Notes under the pieces: model-generated
Databases searched by the model: none
Told to the model about the DNA's origin: nothing
The model's input: the letters and a program-made list of their open reading frames with translations, nothing else
Made by a program: the position numbers and the translations under genes
Origin: Pseudomonas frederiksbergensis
GTDB taxonomy: Bacteria > Pseudomonadota > Gammaproteobacteria > Pseudomonadales > Pseudomonadaceae
Direction: 5' to 3'
DNA length: 64,000 nucleotides
NCBI RefSeq assembly: GCF_001952935.1
Contig: NZ_CP018319.1
Coordinates: 981,501 to 1,045,500, forward strand
In this document: positions 32,970 to 41,069 of the stretch, one piece after another
How the letters are laid out: each line of letters starts with the position of its first letter
Position numbering within the stretch: position 1 is the first letter of the stretch

Positions 32970-34859
32970 ATGAACAAAAATCTGCGCTTCAGCCATAAAA
33001 TCCTGCTGGCCGCCGCCCTCATCGTCATTGCCGCCTTCGCCTCGTTCACGCTGTACAACGACTATTTGCAGCGCAATGCGATACGCCGCGATCTGGACAA
33101 CTACTTGCAGGAAATGGGCAGCGTCACTGCAAAAAACATTCAAACCTGGCTGGCCGGTCGCAGCCTGCTGATCGAAAACCTGTCGCAAACCGTTGCCTTG
33201 AACGCAGATACAGCCAATGTCTCCAACCTGCTGGAACAGAAGGCCGTGTCGTCGACCTTTATGGGCGCCTACCTGGGTAACAAAGATGGCACCTTCATCA
33301 TCCGCCCGGACAGCAAGATGCCCGACGGTTATGACCCTCGTGCTCGCCCTTGGTACAAGAGCGCGCAAAGCACCAGCGGTTCTGCCCTGACCGAGCCCTA
33401 CATCGACCTCGCCTCTGGCCAGTTGGTGATCTCCATCGTTGACAGCGTACTCAAGGACGGTCAAAACATCGGCGTGGTGGGGGGTGACTTGAGCTTGCAG
33501 GTGATCACCGACAGCCTCAACGCACTGGACTTCGACGGCATGGGCTATGCCTTTCTGGTCAGCGCCGACGGAAAAATCCTGGTCCACCCGGACAAAACGC
33601 TGGTGATGAAGTCCCTGAGCGAGGCGTACCCGAAGAACACCCCGCGCATCAGCAGCGACTTCAGTGAAGTAGATGTCGACGGCAAGACTCGGATCGTGAC
33701 CTTTACACCGATCAAAGGGCTGTCCTCAGTCAACTGGTACATCGGTCTGTCGGTGGACAAGGACAAAGCCTTCTCGATGCTCAGCGAGTTTCGCGCCTCG
33801 GCGGTCGTTGCGACGGTCATTGCCGTGGCCATCATCATCGCTCTGCTGAGCATGCTGATCCGCATCCTGATTCAGCCGCTGCACGTGATGACCCGCGCCA
33901 TGGCGGACATTGCCGACGGCGAAGGCGACCTGACCAAACGCCTGACCATCGTGAACAACGACGAATTCGGTGTCCTCGGCACCGCGTTCAACCGCTTCGT
34001 GGAACGCATTCACGGTTCGATCCGCGAAGTGTCGTCGGCCACCGGGCAAGTCAACGAAGTGGCGCTGCGTGTAGTGGCCGCCTCGAACTCCTCGATGTTC
34101 AACTCCGATCAACAGGCTTCGCGCACCAGCAGCGTGGCCGCGGCGATCAACCAGCTCGGTGCCGCCGCTCAGGAAATCGCCCGCAACGCAGCACAAGCAT
34201 CGAGTCAGGCCAGCGATGCCCGCAGCCTGGCTGAAGATGGCCAGCAAGTGGTGGATCGCAGCATTGTCGCGATGAATCAGCTGTCCAGCATGCTCAGCGC
34301 CTCGAGCACCAACATCGAATCGCTGAACAGCAAAACCGTGAACATCGGGCAGATTCTCGAAGTAATCACCAGCATCTCCCAGCAAACCAACCTGCTGGCG
34401 CTGAACGCGGCCATCGAAGCGGCGCGCGCCGGTGAAGCCGGACGGGGTTTTGCCGTGGTGGCCGATGAAGTGCGCAACCTGGCGCACCGCACCCAGGAAT
34501 CGGCGCAACAGGTGCAGACCATGATCGAGGAGCTGCAAGTCGGCGCTCGCGAATCCGTCAGCACCATGAGCGACAGCCAGCGCCACAGCCAGGACAGCGT
34601 CGAAATCGCCAACCTGGCCGGCGAGCGGTTGAACAGCGTGACCTTGCGTATCGGCGAAATTGACGGGATGAACCAGTCGGTGGCGACGGCGACCGAAGAG
34701 CAGACTGCCGTGGTGGAGTCGATCAATGTGGACATTACCGAGATCAACACACTGAATCAGGAAGGGGTGGAAAACCTGCAGTCGACGTTGCGGGCGTGCT
34801 CGGATCTTGAGCAGCAGGCGGCGCGGCTTAAACAATTGGTAGGCAGTTTCCGTATTTAG
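32970..34859 (+). CDS. Amino-acid chemoreceptor (PctA-like methyl-accepting chemotaxis protein)
   Basis: A 629-residue inner-membrane chemoreceptor. Transmembrane 1 lies at about residues 11-28, a periplasmic dCache domain at 30-275, transmembrane 2 at about 276-298, then HAMP and a signalling hairpin with the tip [42 protein letters not shown]. In the dCache domain Tyr121, Arg126, Trp128, Tyr129, Tyr144, Asp146 and Asp173 match the amino-acid-recognition motif known from PctA. The genomic neighbourhood (purU-mvaT-sbcB nearby) matches the PAO1 pctA/pctB region. It is probably a receptor for L-amino acids; which ones is not predictable. Confidence 0.92.
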   Translation: MNKNLRFSHKILLAAALIVIAAFASFTLYNDYLQRNAIRRDLDNYLQEMGSVTAKNIQTWLAGRSLLIENLSQTVALNADTANVSNLLEQKAVSSTFMGAYLGNKDGTFIIRPDSKMPDGYDPRARPWYKSAQSTSGSALTEPYIDLASGQLVISIVDSVLKDGQNIGVVGGDLSLQVITDSLNALDFDGMGYAFLVSADGKILVHPDKTLVMKSLSEAYPKNTPRISSDFSEVDVDGKTRIVTFTPIKGLSSVNWYIGLSVDKDKAFSMLSEFRASAVVATVIAVAIIIALLSMLIRILIQPLHVMTRAMADIADGEGDLTKRLTIVNNDEFGVLGTAFNRFVERIHGSIREVSSATGQVNEVALRVVAASNSSMFNSDQQASRTSSVAAAINQLGAAAQEIARNAAQASSQASDARSLAEDGQQVVDRSIVAMNQLSSMLSASSTNIESLNSKTVNIGQILEVITSISQQTNLLALNAAIEAARAGEAGRGFAVVADEVRNLAHRTQESAQQVQTMIEELQVGARESVSTMSDSQRHSQDSVEIANLAGERLNSVTLRIGEIDGMNQSVATATEEQTAVVESINVDITEINTLNQEGVENLQSTLRACSDLEQQAARLKQLVGSFRI

Positions 34860-34870
34860 TGTCTGATTAG

Positions 34871-34894
34871 GGCCCCCTCGCGAGCAGGCTCGCT
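34871..34894. repeat. Left fragment of the REPIN split by the IS
   Basis: CTCGCGAGCAGGCTCGCT ends at the CT where the IS110 element begins. Joined to 36071 onward it reconstitutes a complete REP unit identical to the arm at 687-708. Confidence 0.88.
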
Positions 34895-34905
34895 TGTATG
34901 GTAGG

Positions 34906-35068
34906 ACTTGAAGGGAGGAGGAGGGACAAGGCTCGATTCTGACTGTTGACGCAGTACAGACCGTGGGAGATTTCGCCCCTCCTCCTTTCACCCAAGCGCC
35001 GATAAAGAATGCATCTGGCTAGACCGACGATAGGAACAAGCCTGCGCCTCTGGGTGAGCCCTTCAAGT
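34906..35068 (+). ncRNA. Candidate bridge RNA of the IS110 element
   Basis: A closing stem of 10 bp (34906-34915 with 35059-35068, ACTTGAAGGG/CCCTTCAAGT) encloses two hairpins. Hairpin 1 has a stem of 10 bp (34916-34925 with 34977-34986) and a 51-base loop. That loop holds AGGCTCG (34929-34935), identical to the 7 target bases left of the CT core, and GTGGGAG (34963-34969), complementary to CT plus the 5 bases right of it. Hairpin 2 has stem TCACCCA/TGGGTGA (34988-34994 with 35051-35057). Its loop holds AGAAT (35006-35010), as at the right end before CT, and ACAAG (35036-35040), complementary to CT plus TGT of the left end. Size and logic match the known IS621 bridge RNA (177 nt). Confidence 0.85.
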
Positions 35069-35097
35069 GCTTAAAACCATATCCCGGAGGAAATCCA

Positions 35098-36045
35098 ATG
35101 GCAATGCCGGTTTCTGTCACAAAGCCGATCGTAGGTGTGGATGTCGCCAAGAATGAACTGGTGATTTATCAGTCTGATGGGGATTTGCTTGAAGAGATTC
35201 CCAACACCAAAACATCCATCAAGCAGTGGCTGAAGGCGTTGTCGGGGACGGTGGCTATTGCCATTGAGGCGACCAACATTTACCACCTGGACTTCGCTGA
35301 TCTGGCCTATGAGGCCGGTTGCACGATTTACATGGTGGGAGGCTATGAACTCAAACATTATCGCGAAGGCGTGAAGATCCGCGCCAAAACCGACGCACTG
35401 GATGCCAAGCTGCTGGCTCGTTACTTGAAGAACGAAGCCGAGGAGTTGCGTCCTTGGACCCCGCCCTCACCGCTGTACCGCCAGCTCCTGAGCCTTTTCC
35501 GCCGTCGCGCAGCCTTGGTCCAGGCCAGGGTCGGCCTGGTGCAGAGCTGGTCGAATGAGCCGCTGCTCAAGGCGGCTTTTGCCGAGCAAGTGAAGTCCAT
35601 GCAGCAGCTTGAGACGCTGATCGAAAAGACGATCAACGATCAGCTCAAAGAAGCCGGTTTGCTCGGTCAATTGAAGCGCTGCCTGAAAGTTGAGGGTATT
35701 GGATTTTTGACTGGGGCCCGCTTGATAACTGCATTTCAGCGAGGAGATTTTAGAAACGCGGATGCATTTATCGCCTTCCTGGGCATGGATTTACGGGTGG
35801 CGAAATCAGGACAGAAGGACGCTCGCCGCAGTTTGACCAAGCGCGGCGACCCCGAGGCCCGCCGACTTCTGCACAATGCAGCGATGTCGGCTAGCCGTAC
35901 GAAAGCCTGGAAAGGGTATTACGAAGAACAAAGAACGCGGGGTTTCAGCACCACTCAGGCGCTGGTGATGCTGGCTCGCAAGCTTGCTCGGGTGGTATTC
36001 GCCTTGCTGAAAGGGCAAAGCGAATATCAGCCAAAAGCCAGTTGA
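35098..36045 (+). CDS. IS110-family transposase (bridge-RNA-guided recombinase)
   Basis: A 315-residue recombinase. The N-terminal RuvC-like domain has the DEDD tetrad Asp15 (VGVDVAKNE), Glu57 (IAIEATN), Asp99 and Asp102 (KTDALDAK). The C-terminal Tnp domain has the candidate catalytic Ser237 in VAKSGQKDARRSLTKRGDPEARRLL, preceded by VEGIGFLTGARLI. Spacing is close to IS621 (D11, E60, D102, D105, S241). GGAGGAAATCC precedes the ATG. There are no stops or frameshifts, so it should be active. The enzyme carries out cut-and-paste through a circular intermediate with core CT, guided by the RNA from the left end. Confidence 0.95.
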   Translation: MAMPVSVTKPIVGVDVAKNELVIYQSDGDLLEEIPNTKTSIKQWLKALSGTVAIAIEATNIYHLDFADLAYEAGCTIYMVGGYELKHYREGVKIRAKTDALDAKLLARYLKNEAEELRPWTPPSPLYRQLLSLFRRRAALVQARVGLVQSWSNEPLLKAAFAEQVKSMQQLETLIEKTINDQLKEAGLLGQLKRCLKVEGIGFLTGARLITAFQRGDFRNADAFIAFLGMDLRVAKSGQKDARRSLTKRGDPEARRLLHNAAMSASRTKAWKGYYEEQRTRGFSTTQALVMLARKLARVVFALLKGQSEYQPKAS

Positions 36046-36059
36046 GGGCTTTCCCTCAA
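36042..36059. other. Inverted repeat at the right end of the IS
   Basis: TTGAGGG-CTTT-CCCTCAA, overlapping the transposase stop and ending 11 bases before the CT core. It may act as a terminator or a structural mark of the right end. Confidence 0.5.
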
Positions 36060-36070
36060 CCATAGAATCT

Positions 36071-36120
36071 CCCACAGGTACAGCGCCAGACCCTGTGGGA
36101 GTGAGCCTGCTCGCGATAGC
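36071..36120. repeat. Right fragment of the REPIN split by the IS
   Basis: CCCACAGGTACAGCGCC... continues the REP unit broken at 34894, and CTGTGGGAGTGAGCCTGCTC is the second, inverted REP arm (one base differs from the consensus next to the core). Confidence 0.85.
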
Positions 36121-36235
36121 GGTCTGTAACACACCGCAAAACCCTCACTGACGCCCCGCCACAAAACCCCAACCGAACATCTATCCTTCATAAAGGTCAA
36201 CCAAGGGAGAACAACGGACCGGAGGGATGTTCATC

Positions 36236-37348
36236 GTGCATATCGCTGACATAACCATGTTCTACGCCCCTGCCAGCGGTGGCGTGCGCACTTATCTGGA
36301 TGCAAAACACCGTCGCCTGAGCATCAAGCCAGGCATTCGCCACAGTCTGTTGATTCCTGGGGCTCACTTGAGCGAACAGGATGGCATTTATACGGTTCCG
36401 GCCCCTGCACTGCCCTTCGGCAAAGGTTATCGTTTCCCCCTCCGTCTCGCGCCATGGCGCAATGTTCTGCAGGATTTACAGCCCGACCTGATCGAGGTCG
36501 GCGATCCCTACCTCACCGCCTGGGCGGCCCTTGACGCCCGGCGGCAACTGGATGTCCCGGTGATCGGCTTTTACCATTCGGACCTGCCGATGCTGGTCAG
36601 CAATCGCATGGGCAATTGGGTCACCACCAACGTTGAAGCCTATGTCAGCAAGCTCTATGGCAATTTCGATCGGGTTCTGGCACCCAGTCAGGTCATGGCC
36701 GACAAACTGGTCGGGCTAGGGGTGAAGAACGTTTTCGTGCAACCGTTGGGCGTCGACCTGCAAACCTTCAATCCCGCTGCACGAGACCCGGGTCTGCGGG
36801 CCAAACTGGGCATTGATGAGAACACTCATTTACTGATTTTCGCCGGGCGCGGCTCCAAGGAAAAAAACCTGCCGGTGCTGCTCGACTGCATGAAACGCCT
36901 GGGCCGACGCTATCACCTGCTGTTGGTGGGTTCGTCGATGCCGGCCGCAGTGCCCGACAACGTCACTGTGGTCGACAAGTTCTGCCCAGCCGCACAAGTG
37001 GCGCGGTTGATGGCCAGTGCCGATGCGCTGCTGCATGCCGGCGATCAGGAAACATTCGGCCTGGTGGTTCTTGAAGCCATGGCCAGTGGCATTCCGGTGG
37101 TGGCCGTGGCGGCCGGGGCCTTTCAGGAAATCATCACCGATCAATGCGGCCTGCTCTGCCCGCCGAACAATCCATTGGCGATGGCCAACACGGTCCGCGA
37201 GCTGTTCAGTTCGGGCAGCGTGGTTTTGGGCAAACAGGCCCGCAGCCATGTCGAACGGCATTACTCTTGGGACACGGTGGTTACCAGCTTGCTCGGCCAC
37301 TATCACGCTGTGCTCGGTAGCCACTGGCCGCTGACGGCCAATGGTTGA
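36236..37348 (+). CDS. Glycosyltransferase family 4 protein
   Basis: A 370-residue GT-B glycosyltransferase. It begins MHIADITMFYAPASGGVRTYLDAK, the acceptor-side glycine motif. The C-terminal domain has LLIFAGRGSKEKNLPVLLDCMKRLG and the nucleotide-sugar motif HAGDQETFGLVVLEAMASGIPVVAVAAGAFQEI, with the EX7E acid pair. A GTG start at 36236 is chosen because GGAGGG ends 9 bases before it. The ATG at 36227 lies inside that Shine-Dalgarno spacing. It is the first gene of a three-gene overlapping operon. Sugar donor and acceptor are unknown. Confidence 0.88.
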   Translation: MHIADITMFYAPASGGVRTYLDAKHRRLSIKPGIRHSLLIPGAHLSEQDGIYTVPAPALPFGKGYRFPLRLAPWRNVLQDLQPDLIEVGDPYLTAWAALDARRQLDVPVIGFYHSDLPMLVSNRMGNWVTTNVEAYVSKLYGNFDRVLAPSQVMADKLVGLGVKNVFVQPLGVDLQTFNPAARDPGLRAKLGIDENTHLLIFAGRGSKEKNLPVLLDCMKRLGRRYHLLLVGSSMPAAVPDNVTVVDKFCPAAQVARLMASADALLHAGDQETFGLVVLEAMASGIPVVAVAAGAFQEIITDQCGLLCPPNNPLAMANTVRELFSSGSVVLGKQARSHVERHYSWDTVVTSLLGHYHAVLGSHWPLTANG

Positions 37349-38117
37349 TCCCATGAACCCGCCCAGCCTGTTACTCGTCCTGCACGACGTCGCACCGCAA
37401 ACCTGGGGCGACTATCAACCCTTTGTCGAGGCCGTCGACGCCTTGGGCGAAGTGCCGATGACCTGGCTGGTGGTGCCCAATTTCCACAAGCACAACGATC
37501 TGCAGGAGCACCCGGGATTTCGACGTGTGCTCACCCGCCGTCTCGCCCGAGGTGACGAACTGGCCTTGCACGGTTACTTTCATTGCGATGAAGCGCCCAC
37601 TCCCATTACGCCAAGAGACTGGTTCATGCGCCGGATCTACACCCACGAAGGCGAGTTTTACAGCCTGTCTCAAGAAACCGCCCTCGCCCGCCTGCACGCT
37701 GGTATCGAAGTGTTCCACCGTTATCACTGGCCGCTGGAAGGCTTCGTCGCCCCGGCCTGGTTGATGAGCGAAGGGACGCGCCAGGCTTTGCGCCAGTTAC
37801 CCCTGAGTTACACCAGCGACTCGCAGCATCTCTATCGCCTGCCGGATTTCACCGCGTTCGACGCGCCGGGGCTGGTCTGGAGCGCCCGCAGCGCCTGGCG
37901 CCGAGGGCTGTCGAAGTTCGTCAGCGATCAACGCGAACAACGCTGGCAGCATGCACCGGTGATTCGTCTTGGCCTGCACCCGGTGGATATGCGTCATGAG
38001 TTCTCGCGCACGTACTGGCTGCAAACCCTCAAGCGCTTGCTCGACGAGGGGCGTGTGCCGTTGACCAAGTCACGCTGGCTGACGCGGCAAAGCGAGCATA
38101 TGGGGCGCGCCGCATGA
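37341..38117 (+). CDS. DUF2334/polysaccharide deacetylase-like protein
   Basis: A 258-residue cytoplasmic-looking protein of the carbohydrate esterase 4-like superfamily. LLVLHDVAPQTWGDYQPF carries the catalytic Asp, and DELALHGYFH the metal-binding His-x3-His. PLEGFVAPAWLMSEGTRQAL gives the third family motif, and the C-terminal HPVDMRH holds the conserved His. Two starts are possible, 37341 (overlapping the previous stop by 8 bases) and 37353 (MNPPSLLL). No strong Shine-Dalgarno decides, and coupling favours either. The next gene overlaps by ATGA. Confidence 0.83.
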   Translation: MVDPMNPPSLLLVLHDVAPQTWGDYQPFVEAVDALGEVPMTWLVVPNFHKHNDLQEHPGFRRVLTRRLARGDELALHGYFHCDEAPTPITPRDWFMRRIYTHEGEFYSLSQETALARLHAGIEVFHRYHWPLEGFVAPAWLMSEGTRQALRQLPLSYTSDSQHLYRLPDFTAFDAPGLVWSARSAWRRGLSKFVSDQREQRWQHAPVIRLGLHPVDMRHEFSRTYWLQTLKRLLDEGRVPLTKSRWLTRQSEHMGRAA

Positions 38118-39109
38118 GTCGCGGGATTCTGCTGCTCGTCGCACTGCTCGCTGCGGTGCTGATTCCATCGCTGCTGGGCGGTAATGAAACCTGGTATCGG
38201 CTGCGAAGCTTTCCGCTGACCTGGTTACTGATCATGTTCGGCATGATCCTGCTGTGCTGGGTGCTGAACACGATGCGCTTGCGCCTGTTGCTAGGCGATC
38301 AGCGCGACAAGGTGAGCCCGCTGAAAAGCCTCGGAGTGGTGATGGCCGCCGAGTTCGCTTACTGCGCCACACCGGGCGGCAGCGGCGGGCCGCTGACCAT
38401 CATGGCGCTGCTCGCGCGCAATGGCGTGCGTCCGGCCAGGGGCAGCGCCGTGTTTGCCATGGATCAACTGAGCGATTTGCTGTTTTTTCTCTGCGCGCTG
38501 AGCGGGATCCTGATTTACGCGTTGTTCCAGCACCTCAGCCAACGCATGGAATGGCTGCTGACCGTCAGCGCCATTTCGATGTTCGGCGGGTTGTTCAGTT
38601 GCGTGGTAGTCGCCCGCTACCATCGCGTGCTGATTCGCTTGAGTGGTCGATTGCTCGCTCGCCTGAATGTCAAAACCACCACCCGTGTGCGCTGGGCGCG
38701 AAAACTCCTGCATTTCCTCGCGGCGTTCACGGACACCTTGAAGCTGCCTTTTCAGACATTAATCACGGTGTTTGCCCTGACATGCCTGCATTGGGGCTTG
38801 CGCTATAGCGTGCTGTATCTGGCGTTGCGTGGGCTTGGGGCGGATTTGCAGTGGGCCTGGAGCTTTCTGATCCAGATGCTTTCGCTGAGCGCGGGGCAGT
38901 TCAGCCTGTTGCCGGGCGGTGCCGGAGCGGCGGAACTGACGTCGGCGGCGCTGCTGGCGCCAATGGTGGGAAAATCCACCGCGGCGGCGGCGATCCTGAT
39001 CTGGCGGGCGGTGACTTATTACTTCTATTTGCTGGTGGGCGGGCCGGTATTTTTACTGATGCTTGGGCGGCCGTTGCTGAAGAAGTTGATGAAGTTCAAG
39101 CAGGCTTAG
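38114..39109 (+). CDS. Lysylphosphatidylglycerol synthase TM-region (UPF0104) family membrane protein
   Basis: A 331-residue polytopic membrane protein of the MprF flippase-like family without the synthase domain. About eight helices are visible, such as ILLLVALLAAVLIPSLL and LTWLLIMFGMILLCWVL. The family motifs AEFAYCATPGGSGGPLTIMALL and SAGQFSLLPGGAGAAELTSAALL are present. Its ATG overlaps the stop of the deacetylase-like gene. With the glycosyltransferase and deacetylase it suggests modification and translocation of a lipid-linked sugar; this is inference. Confidence 0.87.
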   Translation: MSRGILLLVALLAAVLIPSLLGGNETWYRLRSFPLTWLLIMFGMILLCWVLNTMRLRLLLGDQRDKVSPLKSLGVVMAAEFAYCATPGGSGGPLTIMALLARNGVRPARGSAVFAMDQLSDLLFFLCALSGILIYALFQHLSQRMEWLLTVSAISMFGGLFSCVVVARYHRVLIRLSGRLLARLNVKTTTRVRWARKLLHFLAAFTDTLKLPFQTLITVFALTCLHWGLRYSVLYLALRGLGADLQWAWSFLIQMLSLSAGQFSLLPGGAGAAELTSAALLAPMVGKSTAAAAILIWRAVTYYFYLLVGGPVFLLMLGRPLLKKLMKFKQA

Positions 39110-39272
39110 TGTTGTCGTCGGGGTCGTTCTGCAACTGTTCCCACAACTCGGCGGCACCGGGAAACTCCGTGCCGTCTTCGGCGTTCATGTCATCCGGGTC
39201 GTAACGGCTCAGACACCCCTCGCCCAACGTGGCGGGAGCCTTGGATGTGGCTTTGTCCAGTGGATCGGCCAT
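39096..39272 (-). CDS. Small acidic hypothetical protein
   Basis: A 58-residue soluble protein, MADPLDKATSKAPATL..., with an acidic tail (RYDPDDMNAEDGTEFPGAAELWEQLQNDPDDN). GAGG lies 8 bases before the ATG at 39272, better placed than the ATG two codons upstream. It is convergent with, and overlaps by 14 bases, the UPF0104 gene. I do not recognise a domain. One Cys in GEGCLSRYDPDD could matter. Confidence 0.65.
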   Translation of the reverse strand: MADPLDKATSKAPATLGEGCLSRYDPDDMNAEDGTEFPGAAELWEQLQNDPDDNTKPA

Positions 39273-39292
39273 GGTCATGCCCTCGTTCTGTA

Positions 39293-39394
39293 GATCGTTC
39301 CCATGCTCTGCGTGGGAATGCCTCTAGGGACGCTCCGCGTCCAATGACAAGGAGCGTCACGGGCTGCATTCCCACGCGGAGCGTGGGAACGATC
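39293..39394. repeat. REP-type inverted repeat pair (GTTCCCACGC class)
   Basis: GATCGTTCCCATGCTCTGCG at the left and CGCGGAGCGTGGGAACGATC at the right, flanking a GGACGCTCCGCGTCC hairpin. It resembles the copy at 24477-24583. Confidence 0.85.
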
Positions 39395-39406
39395 AGCAGC
39401 AAGCTG

Positions 39407-40255
<849 letters not shown>

Positions 40256-40592
40256 GAGGGTCAAACTCCAGAACTTCGCAAAGGCGGCCATTCTAGCGAT
40301 TGCGCAACAAAACTGCAGTATTGATGACGCGTGGCCCGACACAAAGGCAAGCGGCAGAGGTCCTGGCAGCACCTGCAACCCGCGCGATGGTGTTCCTGTT
40401 GCCAATCTTCAAGTGCACAATTGTGAATATTCGTGATGACTGCATCACACTTTTAACTACACCGGCAATTTATGCCTATTCACCGTAACTAATTTAAATA
40501 AAACCCCGGTTAAATGTTTACTTGGTGAAACACCCTGACTATTATTGCCGCACTGTCACCTGCCATCCAGCGCCCTACATAAGGTAGTCCTC
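40256..40592. other. Divergent intergenic region purU / mvaT
   Basis: The half nearest mvaT (about 40430-40550) is markedly AT-rich for this genome and holds the mvaT promoter at 40517-40545. MvaT proteins favour AT-rich flexible DNA, so autoregulation here is plausible. Confidence 0.6.
40517..40545 (+). promoter_or_regulatory. Sigma-70 promoter of mvaT
   Basis: TTTACT (40517-40522), 17-base spacer, TATTAT (40540-40545), about 48 bases before the ATG. Four and five of six bases match consensus, and the surroundings are AT-rich. Confidence 0.55.
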
Positions 40593-40970
40593 ATGTCCTT
40601 GATCAACGAATATCGCGCCACCGAAGAAGCTATCAAAGAGCTGCAAGCCCGTTTGAAGAACCTGTCCCAAGACGACAAACTGCAAACCGAGCTGGAATTC
40701 GAAGGCAAACTGCGCACCCTGATGGGCGAATACTCCAAGTCTCTGCGTGACATCATTGCCCTGTTGGATCCTGAGTCCAAAACCAAAGCACCACGTGGCG
40801 GCGCAGTAAAAACTACTGGCACCAAGCGTGCTCGCAAAGTTAAACAATACAAAAACCCGCACAATGGCGAAGTCATCGAAACCAAAGGTGGCAACCACAA
40901 GACTCTGAAAGAGTGGAAAGCCAAGTGGGGCGGCGACGTGGTTGAAGGCTGGGCTACCCTGCTGGGCTAA
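40593..40970 (+). CDS. mvaT: H-NS-family xenogeneic silencer MvaT
   Basis: MvaT coats AT-rich foreign DNA and silences it. The 125-residue product begins MSLINEYRATEEAIKELQARLKNLSQDDKLQTELEFEGKL, the coiled-coil dimerisation/oligomerisation region. A linker leads to the AT-hook-like DNA-binding domain KRARKVKQYKNPHNGEVIETKGGNHKTLKEWKAKWG. The AAGG before the ATG at 40593 supports that start over the 16-codon extension. Context (purU-mvaT-sbcB) identifies it as mvaT rather than a paralog. A terminator follows. It is a likely regulator of the accessory Tc-like cluster at 49.6-64 kb (inference). Confidence 0.95.
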   Translation: MSLINEYRATEEAIKELQARLKNLSQDDKLQTELEFEGKLRTLMGEYSKSLRDIIALLDPESKTKAPRGGAVKTTGTKRARKVKQYKNPHNGEVIETKGGNHKTLKEWKAKWGGDVVEGWATLLG

Positions 40971-41006
40971 GCCGTAGCGCGTGTCGCGGACTTACCCGCG
41001 ACAAAA

Positions 41007-41038
41007 AAGAACGCCAGCATCTGCTGGCGTTTTTTTAT
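41007..41038. terminator. Rho-independent terminator after mvaT
   Basis: AACGCCAGCA-T-CTGCTGGCGTT followed by TTTTTT, with an A-run on the left, so it serves mvaT (plus) and possibly sbcB (minus). Confidence 0.9.
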
Positions 41039-41069
41039 GCCCGGTATTCAGCTCCGAACATTTTCGATT

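Larger units (their letters stand above)
34895..36070 (+). mobile_element. IS110-family insertion sequence inserted in a REP unit
   Basis: The element of 1176 bp has no terminal inverted repeats and makes no duplication beyond a shared CT dinucleotide: the left flank ends CGCT and the right end reads GAATCT before CCCACA. It holds one transposase (35098-36045), a 203-bp structured left noncoding end and only 25 bp on the right. Removing it restores the uninterrupted REP sequence. The CT core and REP target are as described for IS621 of E. coli. The element looks complete and intact. Confidence 0.9.

Noticed and set aside
32781..33587. Upstream extension of the HerA-like ATPase frame
   Set aside because: Antisense to the chemoreceptor; the protein family starts at MPDSLQL or four codons earlier.
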